Made by a program: the position numbers and the translations under genes | Part shown: positions 28,401 through 37,454 of the stretch, one piece after another | Position numbering within the stretch: the stretch's first letter is position 1 | How the letters are laid out: every line of letters starts with the position of its first letter | Notes under the pieces: model-generated | Told to the model about the DNA's origin: nothing | What the model saw: the letters and a program-made list of their open reading frames with translations, nothing else | The model's database searches: none | From: Pararge aegeria | Taxonomy: Eukaryota; Arthropoda; Insecta; Lepidoptera; Nymphalidae | Assembly: GCF_905163445.1 (NCBI RefSeq) | Contig: NC_053180.1 | Location: 10,158,701 to 10,222,700, forward strand | Reading direction: 5' to 3' | Length of the DNA: 64,000 nt

Positions 28401-31400
28401 TACGCGTTGATTATTTTCGTAATTAAAGTTATCATCACGAAAGAGTGATTAATCTTCAAAAGGAAACGGATCAATCGGCATTAGCCTATAACATCAAATA
28501 TTACACTACCTAACTCTTATTTTAATTAATTAGTATTGTTAAAAATTAAATGGTAAATTTCTTTTGGACTTCTAATAATATGATTCTAAACTTACCTAGG
28601 TGTTTATTTTTAAAATTATTTTAATTTTAAAATAAAAAGATGTTATTCAAAGTAAGTACTTTTTTTGCCTCATGAAAAATTATAGTGGAGGTACCCATTT
28701 AAAATTTACATATTCTAATGTACCTGGTCAATTATTCATCTGAATTATCTTTTCAACACAAAAAAAAAATCTAGTAGCCAACTTGTTTTTCAAATTGAAT
28801 CATATATGCAGGGTATTTTCAAAAACGATAAGTATATTCCCGTTTTTTATGCCAACTTAACAATTTCAAAATAAACGCAAAGTCATCCTAGAAAATGTGA
28901 TCATGCAAGGTGACGTCATGGTACAAAGTCCGTGGTTCTAATTGGACAGCTCGGACAAACCGTTTGGGCAATCATCGAGGCTATGCAAACAAAACAAAAA
29001 TATCGATAAAATACACATCTTCAGTAACTCAGTGTAAATGATACAAAGTCCAAGCGCACAGAAAATACAGAGGATGTTATTTTCAATGTCTTAAACACAT
29101 CCAACATTTAACATAACATCTTTTATCAAAATCCGCAAAATGGCAGTAGATCTCTAATTTGAAAAAACTAATACTGTGTTCGGTAGGTACTTCTTCGTAC
29201 TATCGATTGATTATGGTTCTTGGAGGGATTTCCACTCGCCGCTGTAACGCTTTCGATGCGACTCGCTTGATGTAATTTATCCACATTCTACATATTAAAA
29301 ATTACTTCCCGGCTCGTTATCTGATTTGGGGGTTTTTCAGAGATCTCTTACAACCAGTCCAGTATCTATGATAAGTCTTGTAACAAAGTTTTATGCTGAC
29401 GTTAGTTATTGGGCAATAGATTTGTTGCAACGGATTATGGCCTTAAAGCACAAAATTGAGGTTGCTTATGTAGCAGATAATGATAAATAAGTACCTATAT
29501 ATAATGAAGCGCTGCAATAGGTTTTACAAAATGCAGTTTAATATCTACGTTGCATATGAGCAATAGGTTTATTACAATTTTGGTAACTATAGCATAAAAT
29601 CGAGGTTGTTTATGTAGCACAAATCAATAATCATACAACGTAGTTATTAATTTAAATTTTTGATGTTGTCTTAGCATGTCCACGATATTGAGAGCCTAGG
29701 AATAGTTTGTTTCGTCGAATCTACCTTCCCCTCGATATCGTCTAGCCCTGCAGGGCAAGCACAGGCAGGAACCAAAAATAATATCCCCTGACCATTGAAT
29801 TAAGAACGAACGTGCGAACGACTCACTCTTCCATTTTCCGATTTTATTGTGAACGCTTAGAACATTAGAGGTTAAATAATTACTTTCAACTGCTAAATGG
29901 TATGAAGTGACTAACCGTTTGTTCGAGAATTTTAAAGTGGAGTGGTTTTTGTTGCTTCAATATTAGTCGTGTACAAGCTTTCTGTATGTTCTTAATTCTG
30001 TGCCCCTGACAAGGAATAGGAGAACTTTACCCCGTTTTTTATTACACATATATTATTTGGATATTATTTCCACTTGTTCGCCGGTGCCCTGAGAGTTGAT
30101 AAAGCTGTGGGAGAAGATAAATGTTTATCCTTTCCCCGGGGAGATAATTGTCTCCTGCCCATGATAGCCGTGCTGGGGCTCTTAGCATGGGGATCTTTGG
30201 CGCTCGCCCCATCTCCCAAGTAACCCTGTTGCAAACCATAAGGTGGTTATCAGCTACAGTCCTTCCGAAAATTGAAATGTTTTTCCTTACTATACGTAAT
30301 ACCTTATTTATGCCCGTGAAAAAAATGCCTGCAGCATGAAAATAATTTTTACGTTTGGCTTTTTTAAAAAATAACAAAATCTGAGTAAAAATAAAATAAC
30401 ATTTTATTTCATTCATTTTAGTACCTCAAAATTGCACTCGTGTTTTTTTATTTCGCAATAATCAATGACGTCATAGACGATGTCCAAAGGTTAAATACAA
30501 TAATTCATTTTAATTATCATTTTAAGCTTTGAAGTGTTTCATAAAGTAGATAGGTAATTCGATTGATCGGTACGAAATCCGATAATATTAATTAGGTGTG
30601 TTACGTACAAGTATGAGGACTTATGACTGATATCATGAAAATCATCAGGTACTTTATATTAAAAATGCGAAAGTGTATTTGTTTGTTTGTTCTTCCTTTA
30701 CCTCCTAACTAAGCAACAAATCTACTTTATTTTTGGGATAGAGCTGGATGAAAGCACGGGGAGTTTGTACCTTTATTTCAGGCAACCAAACGGTTCCCAC
30801 GGGATTTACAAACGTATTGCGATAAAAATGCGTTTTAATTTAATCGAACTACAGTTTAAACACGAAGAAGGTCTGTTAAATACGATCATTTAACCTGCAA
30901 TCGACACCATTTAGGTTTATTTAAATTAAACCAACCCTACGTCTTTTCCTTCATTGAACCTGTATGTCAATGTACCCACTACCAAATCGTATGGAAGATT
31001 AGTCCGGACAAACAGACACAAAAAGTTTATCTATATCTTTCATAGGTATAATAACAAAATACTATTATTGCGAAATCCCGAACAGTCATTTATTTGTATT
31101 GATATAGATTTTATCGCACTTTGGCCAAACAAAACTAAATTGAGTCTTAAGTATTAATTTGTCCCAACTCTCGCACTTGACTGGTGACCTCAGGTCTAAA
31201 TTATTGAGTTAAACATAGGTACCAACCTACGTCGTCCGTTGGACTTTGGACCCGATACTCTGTAAGGTTACGTTAGATTGTACTTGCACCAGGTGATGCA
31301 ATTTTAACAAAACCGTAGCTACTTTTGTAAGTGTTAAATATATTAGTGCCATACAGACACTTAACCTACGGCTTTGTTATTAAGTACTCTATATAAGGAC

Positions 31401-33881
31401 TAAGTGCTGCTGATTGTCGGGATTTATTAGGTACCTCTGAGAGGACTTGCACTTTTCCTCAAAAGCGGTCTAACTTGATTGTGTACCAGGTGATGCAATT
31501 TTATCAAAACCGTAGCTAGTTTTGAGATAAATATAATTTTATGTTCCTATCGTTTATTCTATGGCTACCGCGGTACTCAGCTTTGTTAGCTATTATCCAT
31601 GTACCTATGAAGTAAAGCTTACGTGTCCAGTAATTGTCTACTACGATCCGGCACTGTGCCGCAAAATCGGTTTAACGATTCAGTCAGTTTGTACACGGAA
31701 GGGTTGAAATTGGTTTATTTGCAGGCATGCCATCCAGAAAGCCTGGTGAGGGAATTCTGGTGCAGTTTTATTAAAATAGACCAATTATTATATTAAAGAT
31801 AGCTGTAAAGTTAGGCCCGGCCGTGAAAACGCAGTGTTTTTGCCCAAACAAATTCTCAACGAAGAAAGCCGTTCCGATCCGTCATTGTTCGAAATTTAAA
31901 AACCCGAACACCGCCGTCGTCGTCGTCGCGGCCGATCTGGGATCACGCTACGCGCACGTGTTTATAGAGAGCCAGTCACAGCTGCTCCGTTCGGTTGGAC
32001 TTTGTACCCGTTACGATCACCGGCCGCGGTAACTAACGCCTTGATTCCACTCAAAAGATTATTCATTCAACGTGCTTTGTTGCTTATTGTATGGGCTATT
32101 TTTGTATTTTAAATTTTGACCTATTTTATACGTACGTCCCTACATTATTGATTTTATCATAAGAAAGAAGTACCTTACTAAGTAACTAAGTATATATTCT
32201 AAAGATTGTATGGAAATTGAAATTTGCCTGTCGTCCTTGTTAAGATTTTTTTAGAAACCTATCGACTGTTTAGCTAATATCATTATATTAGCTAAACAGT
32301 CGATATTTACTATATTACCATTTATCTACTATATTACTATTTACATTTATCTACTATATTACCATTGGTAATACAGTAGATTTACATAGGTAATTGCTAA
32401 TAAACATAGGATTTGACCGTGATTTTTCGATAGATTAAAATTCCTACCGTAAACTACCACCCGTGTCTGAAAACATTATCACAGCATAGATTGCTACATT
32501 CTACATATAAACATTATTATGGAATCTCACAGTGCATCCAAAAGAACATTGTAGGTACCTACCTACCCAGGTAATTCCAATCAAAACATTTAGATGTGAC
32601 GCAATATCGCATGAAACTTGTTGTTATGATCCTGAGGATAGCATTTATGCACTATGAGACGTAATGAATATTTAGTAACATGGAAAAACTGTTGTGATTG
32701 GTGGAAAATAGGCCTTTAGCACGTACCTAAACCGTGCATTTAGATGCATCAAGGCTTTTCTTGTTGGAGATTGCATTGACGAACCTGTCCTGAAATACGT
32801 ACTACGGAAGTCTGCATTATTTCAGGTTAGGGGACTTGCCAGCTGTGTATCGACCGTGATATGAATTATGGACTAGAAAAGCCCCAACGAAGTATTCGTG
32901 TAGTGATAGGTACCCCGATGCATTGGGTTTTGGAAAATATAATAATGGTAATGTCAGTGAATAGACAGGAATTATACGTAATTCTTTAGTTTAGTAGGTA
33001 GACAAGAAGGTATTTCACATCCGCATAGGTAGACCTGCGTTTCAAATATAGATTCATACAGACTGCATAACATTTGTTTTGCATTTATATTGGAAAATAG
33101 TGTCCTACTGAGCTAATTATACTTTCTATGACATAAAATAAGTTTCCTTAAGTCGTAGTAGGTTTACCCTTAGTCCTGCAAATTTGAAATATTTTTCACT
33201 TCTTTCTAAATTCGAATTTTATTTGAATTGGGCAGGGGCCAGATATTTAAAAATTTTGGTGCCAATCACTTACTTGCATGTCGTAGTCTGTAATCTGTAT
33301 GCCAGGTGAGGAAACATTAAATAAGGTTTCTTTGATAATATTATTTACCTATCCACATTCCACCACCTATCCATGATAAAAGTAGTACGGATATTTATAA
33401 AACTCAAAACAATTAATAAGGCTTACGTCTTGAACATAATGCATTATTTAGAGTTAATTAAATAGATGTAACATGAAGAAAATTATCGTAATTTCTTTAT
33501 CGAAGGTAAAACCTACAGAGTCCAAAGTCCGCAAGGTAAACTCAACATAACAAATACGTTTTAAATTGCACTGTTTTGGGTTGTAGGTTACCTTTGATAT
33601 TGAAAATATAAATGATTAGAGGGTTTATATTTAACAACAAACTTCATTTCTAAACGTAAATAAAATTGATGTGAAATTCTAACTTGTAAACAAAGACCAT
33701 GTGTTTTGTCTTATCATTATCATTTACAAGATACATACACTAACTAACTTAACTACCGTCTCCTAATAGTAATTATATTTTTTTTTAATTGACTTACTTT
33801 TTCTAAGCACTGCTGTCCAATAGAATTTGGATCCACCTTGACTTCCAATATCACTGAATTTGGCTGGCTAACTAACCACAT
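4500..33881 (-). CDS. dnr1: FERM-RING E3 ubiquitin ligase, Dnr1/MYLIP family
   Basis: Seven coding exons on the minus strand join in frame: 33881-33798, 13177-12818, 12425-12031, 9549-9333, 7192-7022, 5946-5780, 4599-4500. They total 1494 nt, or 497 aa, and every junction has GT/AG with matching phase. Residues 1-28 (start MWLVSQPNSVILEVKV) and 29-148 form FERM lobes F1 and F2, with the typical RVKFWVPPHLL segment. Exons 3 and 4 hold the PH-like F3 lobe (CVGVGPHGIVVYRP). A C3HC4 RING lies at C438, C441, C453, H455, C459, C462, C469 and C472, ending in CPLCRG. Family knowledge: Dnr1 restrains the caspase Dredd and Imd signalling in flies, and vertebrate MYLIP/IDOL ubiquitinates myosin light chain and LDL receptors. 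The protein is shorter than fly Dnr1 and close in length to MYLIP. The start ATG opens a canonical F1 lobe. Introns are packed with repeats; intron 1 is 20.6 kb. UTR limits are not determined. Confidence 0.93.
5225..5420 (+). repeat. interspersed repeat family R, copy 2
   Basis: Lies in the last dnr1 intron. Words shared with copy 1 include 'catgcttatgtctggcgcaaag', 'ggaggtcgtggttgcc' and 'acacctacgtctcag'. It is diverged, so it is an old insertion. Confidence 0.55.
5450..5642 (-). mobile_element. SINE-A, 3'-truncated copy
   Basis: On the minus strand the head reads GATTGGCGCAGTGG (A box region) and GGTTCGATTCCCAC (B box region), like a tRNA. It is followed by the body with 'gtgatgaacgtgaatgtttt' and 'cagtgtctgggtgtttat'. 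The match to the full copy at 53306-53575 stops near 'tgttatgggcactaag', so the last part of the element is missing. Confidence 0.75.
5668..5765 (+). mobile_element. SINE-B 3' fragment next to a dnr1 splice site
   Basis: It contains 'gccagcgtggtggactacgg', 'cttctcattatgggagg' and 'ggtaatggtttgatatgatg', the tail common to SINE-B copies in this window. The tail ends about 14 bases from the dnr1 exon 6 donor (exon ends at 5780). Confidence 0.7.
6110..6205 (+). mobile_element. SINE-B 3' fragment
   Basis: It carries the shared SINE-B tail, 'gccagcgtggtggactacgg' and 'ggtaatgggttgatttgat', just upstream of a SINE-A copy in a dnr1 intron. Confidence 0.65.
6248..6476 (+). mobile_element. SINE-A copy with partly deleted tRNA head
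   Basis: The head has lost the A-box portion but keeps 'ctgctttctgagtccaaagc' and the B-box-like GGTTCGATTCCC. The body and tail ('tggggctagatggcgat', 'gtattgtcgtagtatattta') match the full-length copy at 53306-53575. Confidence 0.75.
9600..9895 (+). mobile_element. SINE-B, near full length
   Basis: The tRNA-like head includes GATAGTCTAGTGATTAAGAC and GAGTTCGCTCC. It is followed by 'cacgatgtagccgtgaattg', 'gtgtcgtggactacggcc' and a tail 'ggtaataggttgataatgat'. It lies in a dnr1 intron, just past exon 4, and an adjacent Helitron follows. Confidence 0.7.
9967..10418 (+). mobile_element. non-autonomous Helitron, complete copy
   Basis: The 5' end is TCCCTACTAATATTATAA and the 3' end is GCGGGCAACAGCTAG, followed by T. 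The element sits between A and T, as Helitrons do. It has no ORF for a Rep/helicase. The short frame starting at 10366 crosses its end and is not a gene. Confidence 0.8.
11850..11990 (+). pseudogene. LINE remnant (C-terminal region)
   Basis: Translation over 11915-11985 gives a segment like FIKFAGSRLVQATLDRLIW. This resembles the conserved Trp-rich tail that follows the reverse transcriptase in lepidopteran LINEs. It is short and interrupted, in a dnr1 intron. Confidence 0.45.
12475..12508. repeat. TACTGTACATA repeated twice, then inverted
   Basis: Two tandem copies (12475-12485 and 12486-12496) are followed by one A and the exact inverted copy TATGTACAGTA (12498-12508). It lies in a 392-base dnr1 intron. 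Confidence 0.85.
14576..14618. repeat. imperfect hairpin, 21-bp arms
   Basis: AAGGTTGCTTGTCTGTCGTTA, one T, then an inverted copy with three mismatches, in dnr1 intron 1. Confidence 0.8.
15142..15170 (+). repeat. (TACC)n microsatellite
   Basis: About seven tandem TACC units. Shorter TACC runs also occur at about 16012-16022 and 16328-16341. Confidence 0.95.
15177..15223. repeat. hairpin, 16-bp arms
   Basis: AAGTTATCAAGTTAAC (15177-15192) pairs with GTTAACTTGGTAACTT (15208-15223) with one mismatch across a 15-base loop. It directly follows the (TACC)n tract. Confidence 0.8.
22990..23345 (-). pseudogene. LINE remnant, region after reverse transcriptase
   Basis: The minus-strand frame includes MLGVPWTAHCTNVSILEEL, then SLFRHAERKRSDCLERLI and a VPTLWIDSIC segment. 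This order (MLGVPWTAHRTN, LERLI, PTRWTD) is typical of the C-terminal part of RTE-type lepidopteran LINEs. The Cys and His positions are degraded and there is no RT core nearby, so it is a dead fragment in dnr1 intron 1. Confidence 0.75.
30020..30190 (+). repeat. MITE-like repeat family M2, copy 1
   Basis: It matches 53745-53905 in the same orientation: 'ttttttattacacatatatt', 'atttggatattatttcc', 'gagttgataaagctgtg', 'agaagataaat', 'gatagccgtgctg'. No clear terminal repeats were found. A partial match, 'tgtctcctgcccgtgctagc', occurs at about 6090. Confidence 0.6.
30660..30840 (+). mobile_element. Helitron-related fragment
   Basis: The segment 'cctaactaagcaac', then 'tttttgggatagagctggatg' and 'ggttcccacgggattta' match the piece at 46640-46808, which ends in a Helitron-type CTAG. 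The 5' and 3' ends are not visible here. Confidence 0.5.
31285..31540 (+). repeat. direct repeat pair in dnr1 intron 1
   Basis: 'ccaggtgatgcaatttta' followed by 'caaaaccgtagcta' and 'ttttg' occurs at about 31289-31328 and again at 31487-31524, with few differences. The spacing is about 195 bases. Confidence 0.75.
31800..32040. promoter_or_regulatory. CpG-rich patch in dnr1 intron 1
   Basis: A block that is clearly richer in G, C and CpG than its AT-rich surroundings. It contains gtcgtcgtcgtcgcggccg, an E-box CACGTG at about 31957, and ggccgcgg. It also carries a 69-codon open frame with no recognisable protein. It may be an alternative promoter or enhancer of dnr1, or a fragment of a GC-rich repeat; the sequence does not decide. 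Confidence 0.3.
32261..32304. repeat. perfect hairpin, 20-bp arms
   Basis: ATCGACTGTTTAGCTAATAT (32261-32280), loop CATT, then the exact reverse complement (32285-32304). Next to it, 'tatctactatattac' recurs at 32322-32365 and 'ggtaatacagtaga' appears inverted at about 32368-32381. Confidence 0.9.
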
Positions 33882-36800
33882 TTTGAATTATTGTTGGCGG
33901 AGAAATTAGGAAAAGAAAAAATTTAGGTCGAATCCACACCGTTTCAAATATAAAACAAACACTTATGTTTACTTATTATCTCACTCGCGTAAAGAATTTA
34001 TTTAAAAAAGTCTTTCGTAATTCGCTCTGTGAAATGTTTATCGCGTATTCTTTGTGGAAGTAAAACTGTGAATACTTCCATACGACGGCCATACTACGTT
34101 AAGTTTGCCACCGAAATGATAAAGAAACAGTGACGTGCGCTGCTAGCGATTGCCAGATACAGGTTCAAAAACCTCTTCCGCTTTATTGAAATATTTAAAT
34201 GCCAATAAACCATTGCGGTCCAAGTTTCCACATTTGCTAACAACTAATATGAAAATCATCAATGTACAAATTTATTGCGTTATGATCATTACCACTTTTG
34301 AGATTGTGAAAGGGAGCTACTATTAGCGTTTTCATTCAGTTCTCTTATAAAAGAAAGGGACAGACAAAACTATGACGTTATTCAATATGTCATAAAAATA
34401 AAATCCAGCTAAGTGTGAGTTGGACTTACACATGAATGGTTCCATACCAAGATGCAATGAAATACTAAATAGTGAATATGAACAAGGTCGAGCCAAAATT
34501 AACATGTTTTATTGTATCGGGGAACGTTAGTTTCATATTTTTATTATAAGAGCGGCAATATAAATACCATTCTGTCAAAATTAAAATCCTGCCTATTACA
34601 GTTCTATTCAGCTGTCGATTATGCTCTTAAACTGCTTTTCAAGATTTAGAAGAAGAAGACGAAGCACTTATTGCACGTAAACATACATATAGGAAAAGAA
34701 ACATTAATGAAACAGTAAACAATGTAGACATGCAAAGGCGACCTTACTGCTGCAAGCAATATCTTAAGGCAACCTTTGTAGAAAGGACTTAAAGCAAGAA
34801 AACGGGATAGTGCCAAGAGTGTTGTAATATATACATAAATACCAAAATGTATAGATACTAATACATAGATAATTTAAATAAATATACGTAATATATATAA
34901 ATACATAATATATATAAATATATATATAAAAGTACATTTTAATACATAATTCACAGACAGTAATAAAGCAACAACTTCAACTACCACCACCCAAAGAGAG
35001 GTAGTAGTCCTTCAGACGACTCTTAAAAATAGGAAGGGAATTACTTCCACGGATTTCAGCAGCCAGATTGTTCCAGAGCATAATTGCCTTAAAGGTGTAA
35101 GAATTACCCAAGAACTTCGTTTTACAAAATGGGAGTACCAGACGGTTACCGAGGCGGGATCGAAGGTTGGAATGAGAAGTAGAGTCAGAAATAAAGCGAA
35201 AATGAAAGAGGGAGATAGTTGACCATTAAGAATAGAATAAAAGAAGGACAGTAGATGAAGTTCACGACGTAAACGGATAGGCAACCACTTTAGCCTAGCT
35301 CGGTACTCCGAGATGTGCTCAAATTTAAGCAGTCCAAACACAAACCGGATGCAATAAATTTTAAAGGCGCTCGAGCTTATTAAGAAGTTCTTCGGTAAGG
35401 TCAGGATAGCACGAGTCTGCATAATCCAGTATAGGAAGAAGAAGAGATTGCGCAAGGGAAATTTTAGTTTTGTTAGGAAGGAAATTTGTCCAACGATTTA
35501 AGTACCCAATCGAAGCAAACATTTTTCGATTCACGGCTCACCTCAGCTACCTGTGGGGACCACGACAGTGTCCCCCACGACAGTGTATTGTCTATGACGA
35601 GGCCAAGGTGTTTTATAGAAACACTCTGAACCAAATCGGTGCAGTTACACTGGACAGAAGGCAAAGTACAGAAATTTACCATAGCTAACTGTTGACGGCT
35701 GCCTATAATGATAACCTGAGGCTTATTAGGATTTACGCAAATTCCATATGAATTGCTCCAAGTGTAGATACTGCGCAAGTCATTATTTAACTTAAAGATT
35801 TAGTTCATTAAAGTATAATAAAGTTATAACTGACTTGCAGCTCTATATTCTAGTACGCTTGATCCTAAGGCATAATAATATTTTTCAGAGAAATTTATTT
35901 AGTTTCTCTTATTACTTTTTCTTTGTTTCTAGTTTTGTAGTGCTTTTGTTGTTTTGTTTATTCTAAAATATAAGTCATGCGTTTTCTAAGAGTGCCAGAA
36001 AATGGTTTCTTGCGATATGAGCTTTATTGGTCAAGTTATTGGTAGCACTGTTCTTTCCGCTTCCGCCCACTCACCATCACCATCTTGCTTTTAGTATGAT
36101 CGATTGCTATTTTTGTGTTTTTATGCTTTTTAATAAACTAATCTGATTACTTATTTCCGAAGTGGTAAAGTAATAAGAGACAAACTGTTCTTTAAGTTCA
36201 CTTTGTTTGTGAAAAAGAAAAGGTTGAAAAGAAGCATATTTTTAAATGAGGATAAATTCCTTTTCGTGTTGCCGCCATAAACAGCGTGTTCAAAGAGTGA
36301 TTCGTACAAAATATTTACGAATATACTCAACTACCATTTTGAGTGAAATGACGTTACTAAAATAAATTAATTCTTATGTCATAACGTTCGGCTACGAACG
36401 TCCCTGAGCATGTTTCTATTTATTTTTTTACCCGATTTGATGCTGCAGGTACACCAGTACGTTGTTTAACATAAGACGTCATATTATTTTTCAAAAATAT
36501 ATATATTAGACAAAAAAACCCAAACAAAGTTTGCTTTAGTCCCTAAGGATGTGAAATTCATATTGTAACATGAAACACTGAATGTCACTACCGCCAATCA
36601 GTTCACGCGTCAAGTTAATATAAACAGACAATAGATGGATAATGGTGGTTAATCTCTACACGAACTAAACCTAACTGAACCAAATTGACATGACTAAAAA
36701 GCCAATTTTATAGTTCATAATATATATCTAGACTAGACTTAATTAGTATGTGTTCGTATTATTCGTCTTTATAAACTCTTTCCTACATTAACAGGCACTA

Positions 36801-37454
36801 CTCTCAGATAAGGGTTTTTGTACAACGAAATTGCACCAATGCATTCCGTCAAAATGAAATGTGATTTAAAAAGAACTATTTTATAAAGACTACACAAGTC
36901 TCCAATCTTTTTTGACTGACTCATGAAACACTCGTTTTACTCCTCAGCGGTAGCTTAAGTATAAAAAAACTACGAGGTTTTTTATTTAATTTCGAAATGA
37001 ATAGTTTTTCATCCAATATTATAAATTTTTTCCGTTTGGTAATTTTAATGACTTCAAATGGGTAATTTTCATTTGGTGTTATGCCAACACCATACGACCA
37101 TTGTGGTTTTATACTCCGTTATACGCATAATTTAAAATATACTCTTTTTGTAAAAGTTTATACAAAAATTATAAACCGTGTTCCTTTATGATAAACTATA
37201 CTATCCGTGTTTAATTTATATAGTTATCCCAAAATTGTCCAATATTAACTGTAAAATATACATGTTGAAAAACGTTTCCTTACACGCAGAATCTTCAAAC
37301 CACGAGTTAGTGACAGCTCCAATTGTGACAACTTAACGAAATAAATTAATCATATGACTATTGACTTCACCCATCACGTCTTGCTACGTTATTGATTTGT
37401 GTCTTGGTCTCGATTCTCGCTACACATAGTTTTTGTGATCATCAGAATTCCGTT
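33882..37454. other. head-to-head region between dnr1 and Vha13
   Basis: This should contain the promoters and 5' UTRs of both genes, which diverge from here. A dead LINE fragment fills about 34830-35790. An AT-rich tract (ATAT and AAAT units) at 34880-34935 may be its 3' tail. No further gene was recognised, and no clear TATA box was assigned to either gene. Confidence 0.7.
35012..35778 (-). pseudogene. non-LTR retrotransposon fragment, frame-broken
   Basis: Two minus-strand frames join into one retrotransposon C-terminal region. The upstream one (35778-35473) has the segment SIKHLGLVIDNTLSW. The downstream one (35455-35012) has ISEYRARLKWLPIRLRRELH followed by a segment like the usual 'AIKLWNSLP' motif. 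A frameshift separates them, and a small tandem duplication of 'cagtgtcccccacga' type sequence is visible near 35570. The RT catalytic core is absent. Confidence 0.8.

Larger units (their letters stand above)
13178..33797 (-). other. dnr1 intron 1, 20.6 kb
   Basis: No coding exon was recognised between the first two dnr1 exons, and both ends have GT/AG with phase 0. The contents seen are hairpins at 14576-14618 and 15177-15223, a (TACC)n tract at 15142-15170, a LINE remnant near 23 kb, a MITE-like repeat at 30020-30190, a Helitron fragment at 30660-30840, direct repeats at 31280-31540, a CpG-rich patch at 31800-32040 and a hairpin at 32261-32304. The remainder is AT-rich sequence in which I see nothing definite. 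Short frames inside it look random. Confidence 0.8.

Noticed and set aside
28911..28918. CRE-like TGACGTCA as a dnr1 promoter element
   Set aside because: A single palindromic 8-mer far from any recognised start site; another TGACGTCA lies near 30465. Chance occurrence cannot be excluded.
30042..30416. 124-codon minus-strand frame
   Set aside because: About half lies in the M2 repeat shared with 53745-53905. It has no protein signature.
31823..32032. 69-codon frame in the CpG-rich patch
   Set aside because: GC-rich sequence lacks stops by chance. There is no known domain and no splice partner was found.
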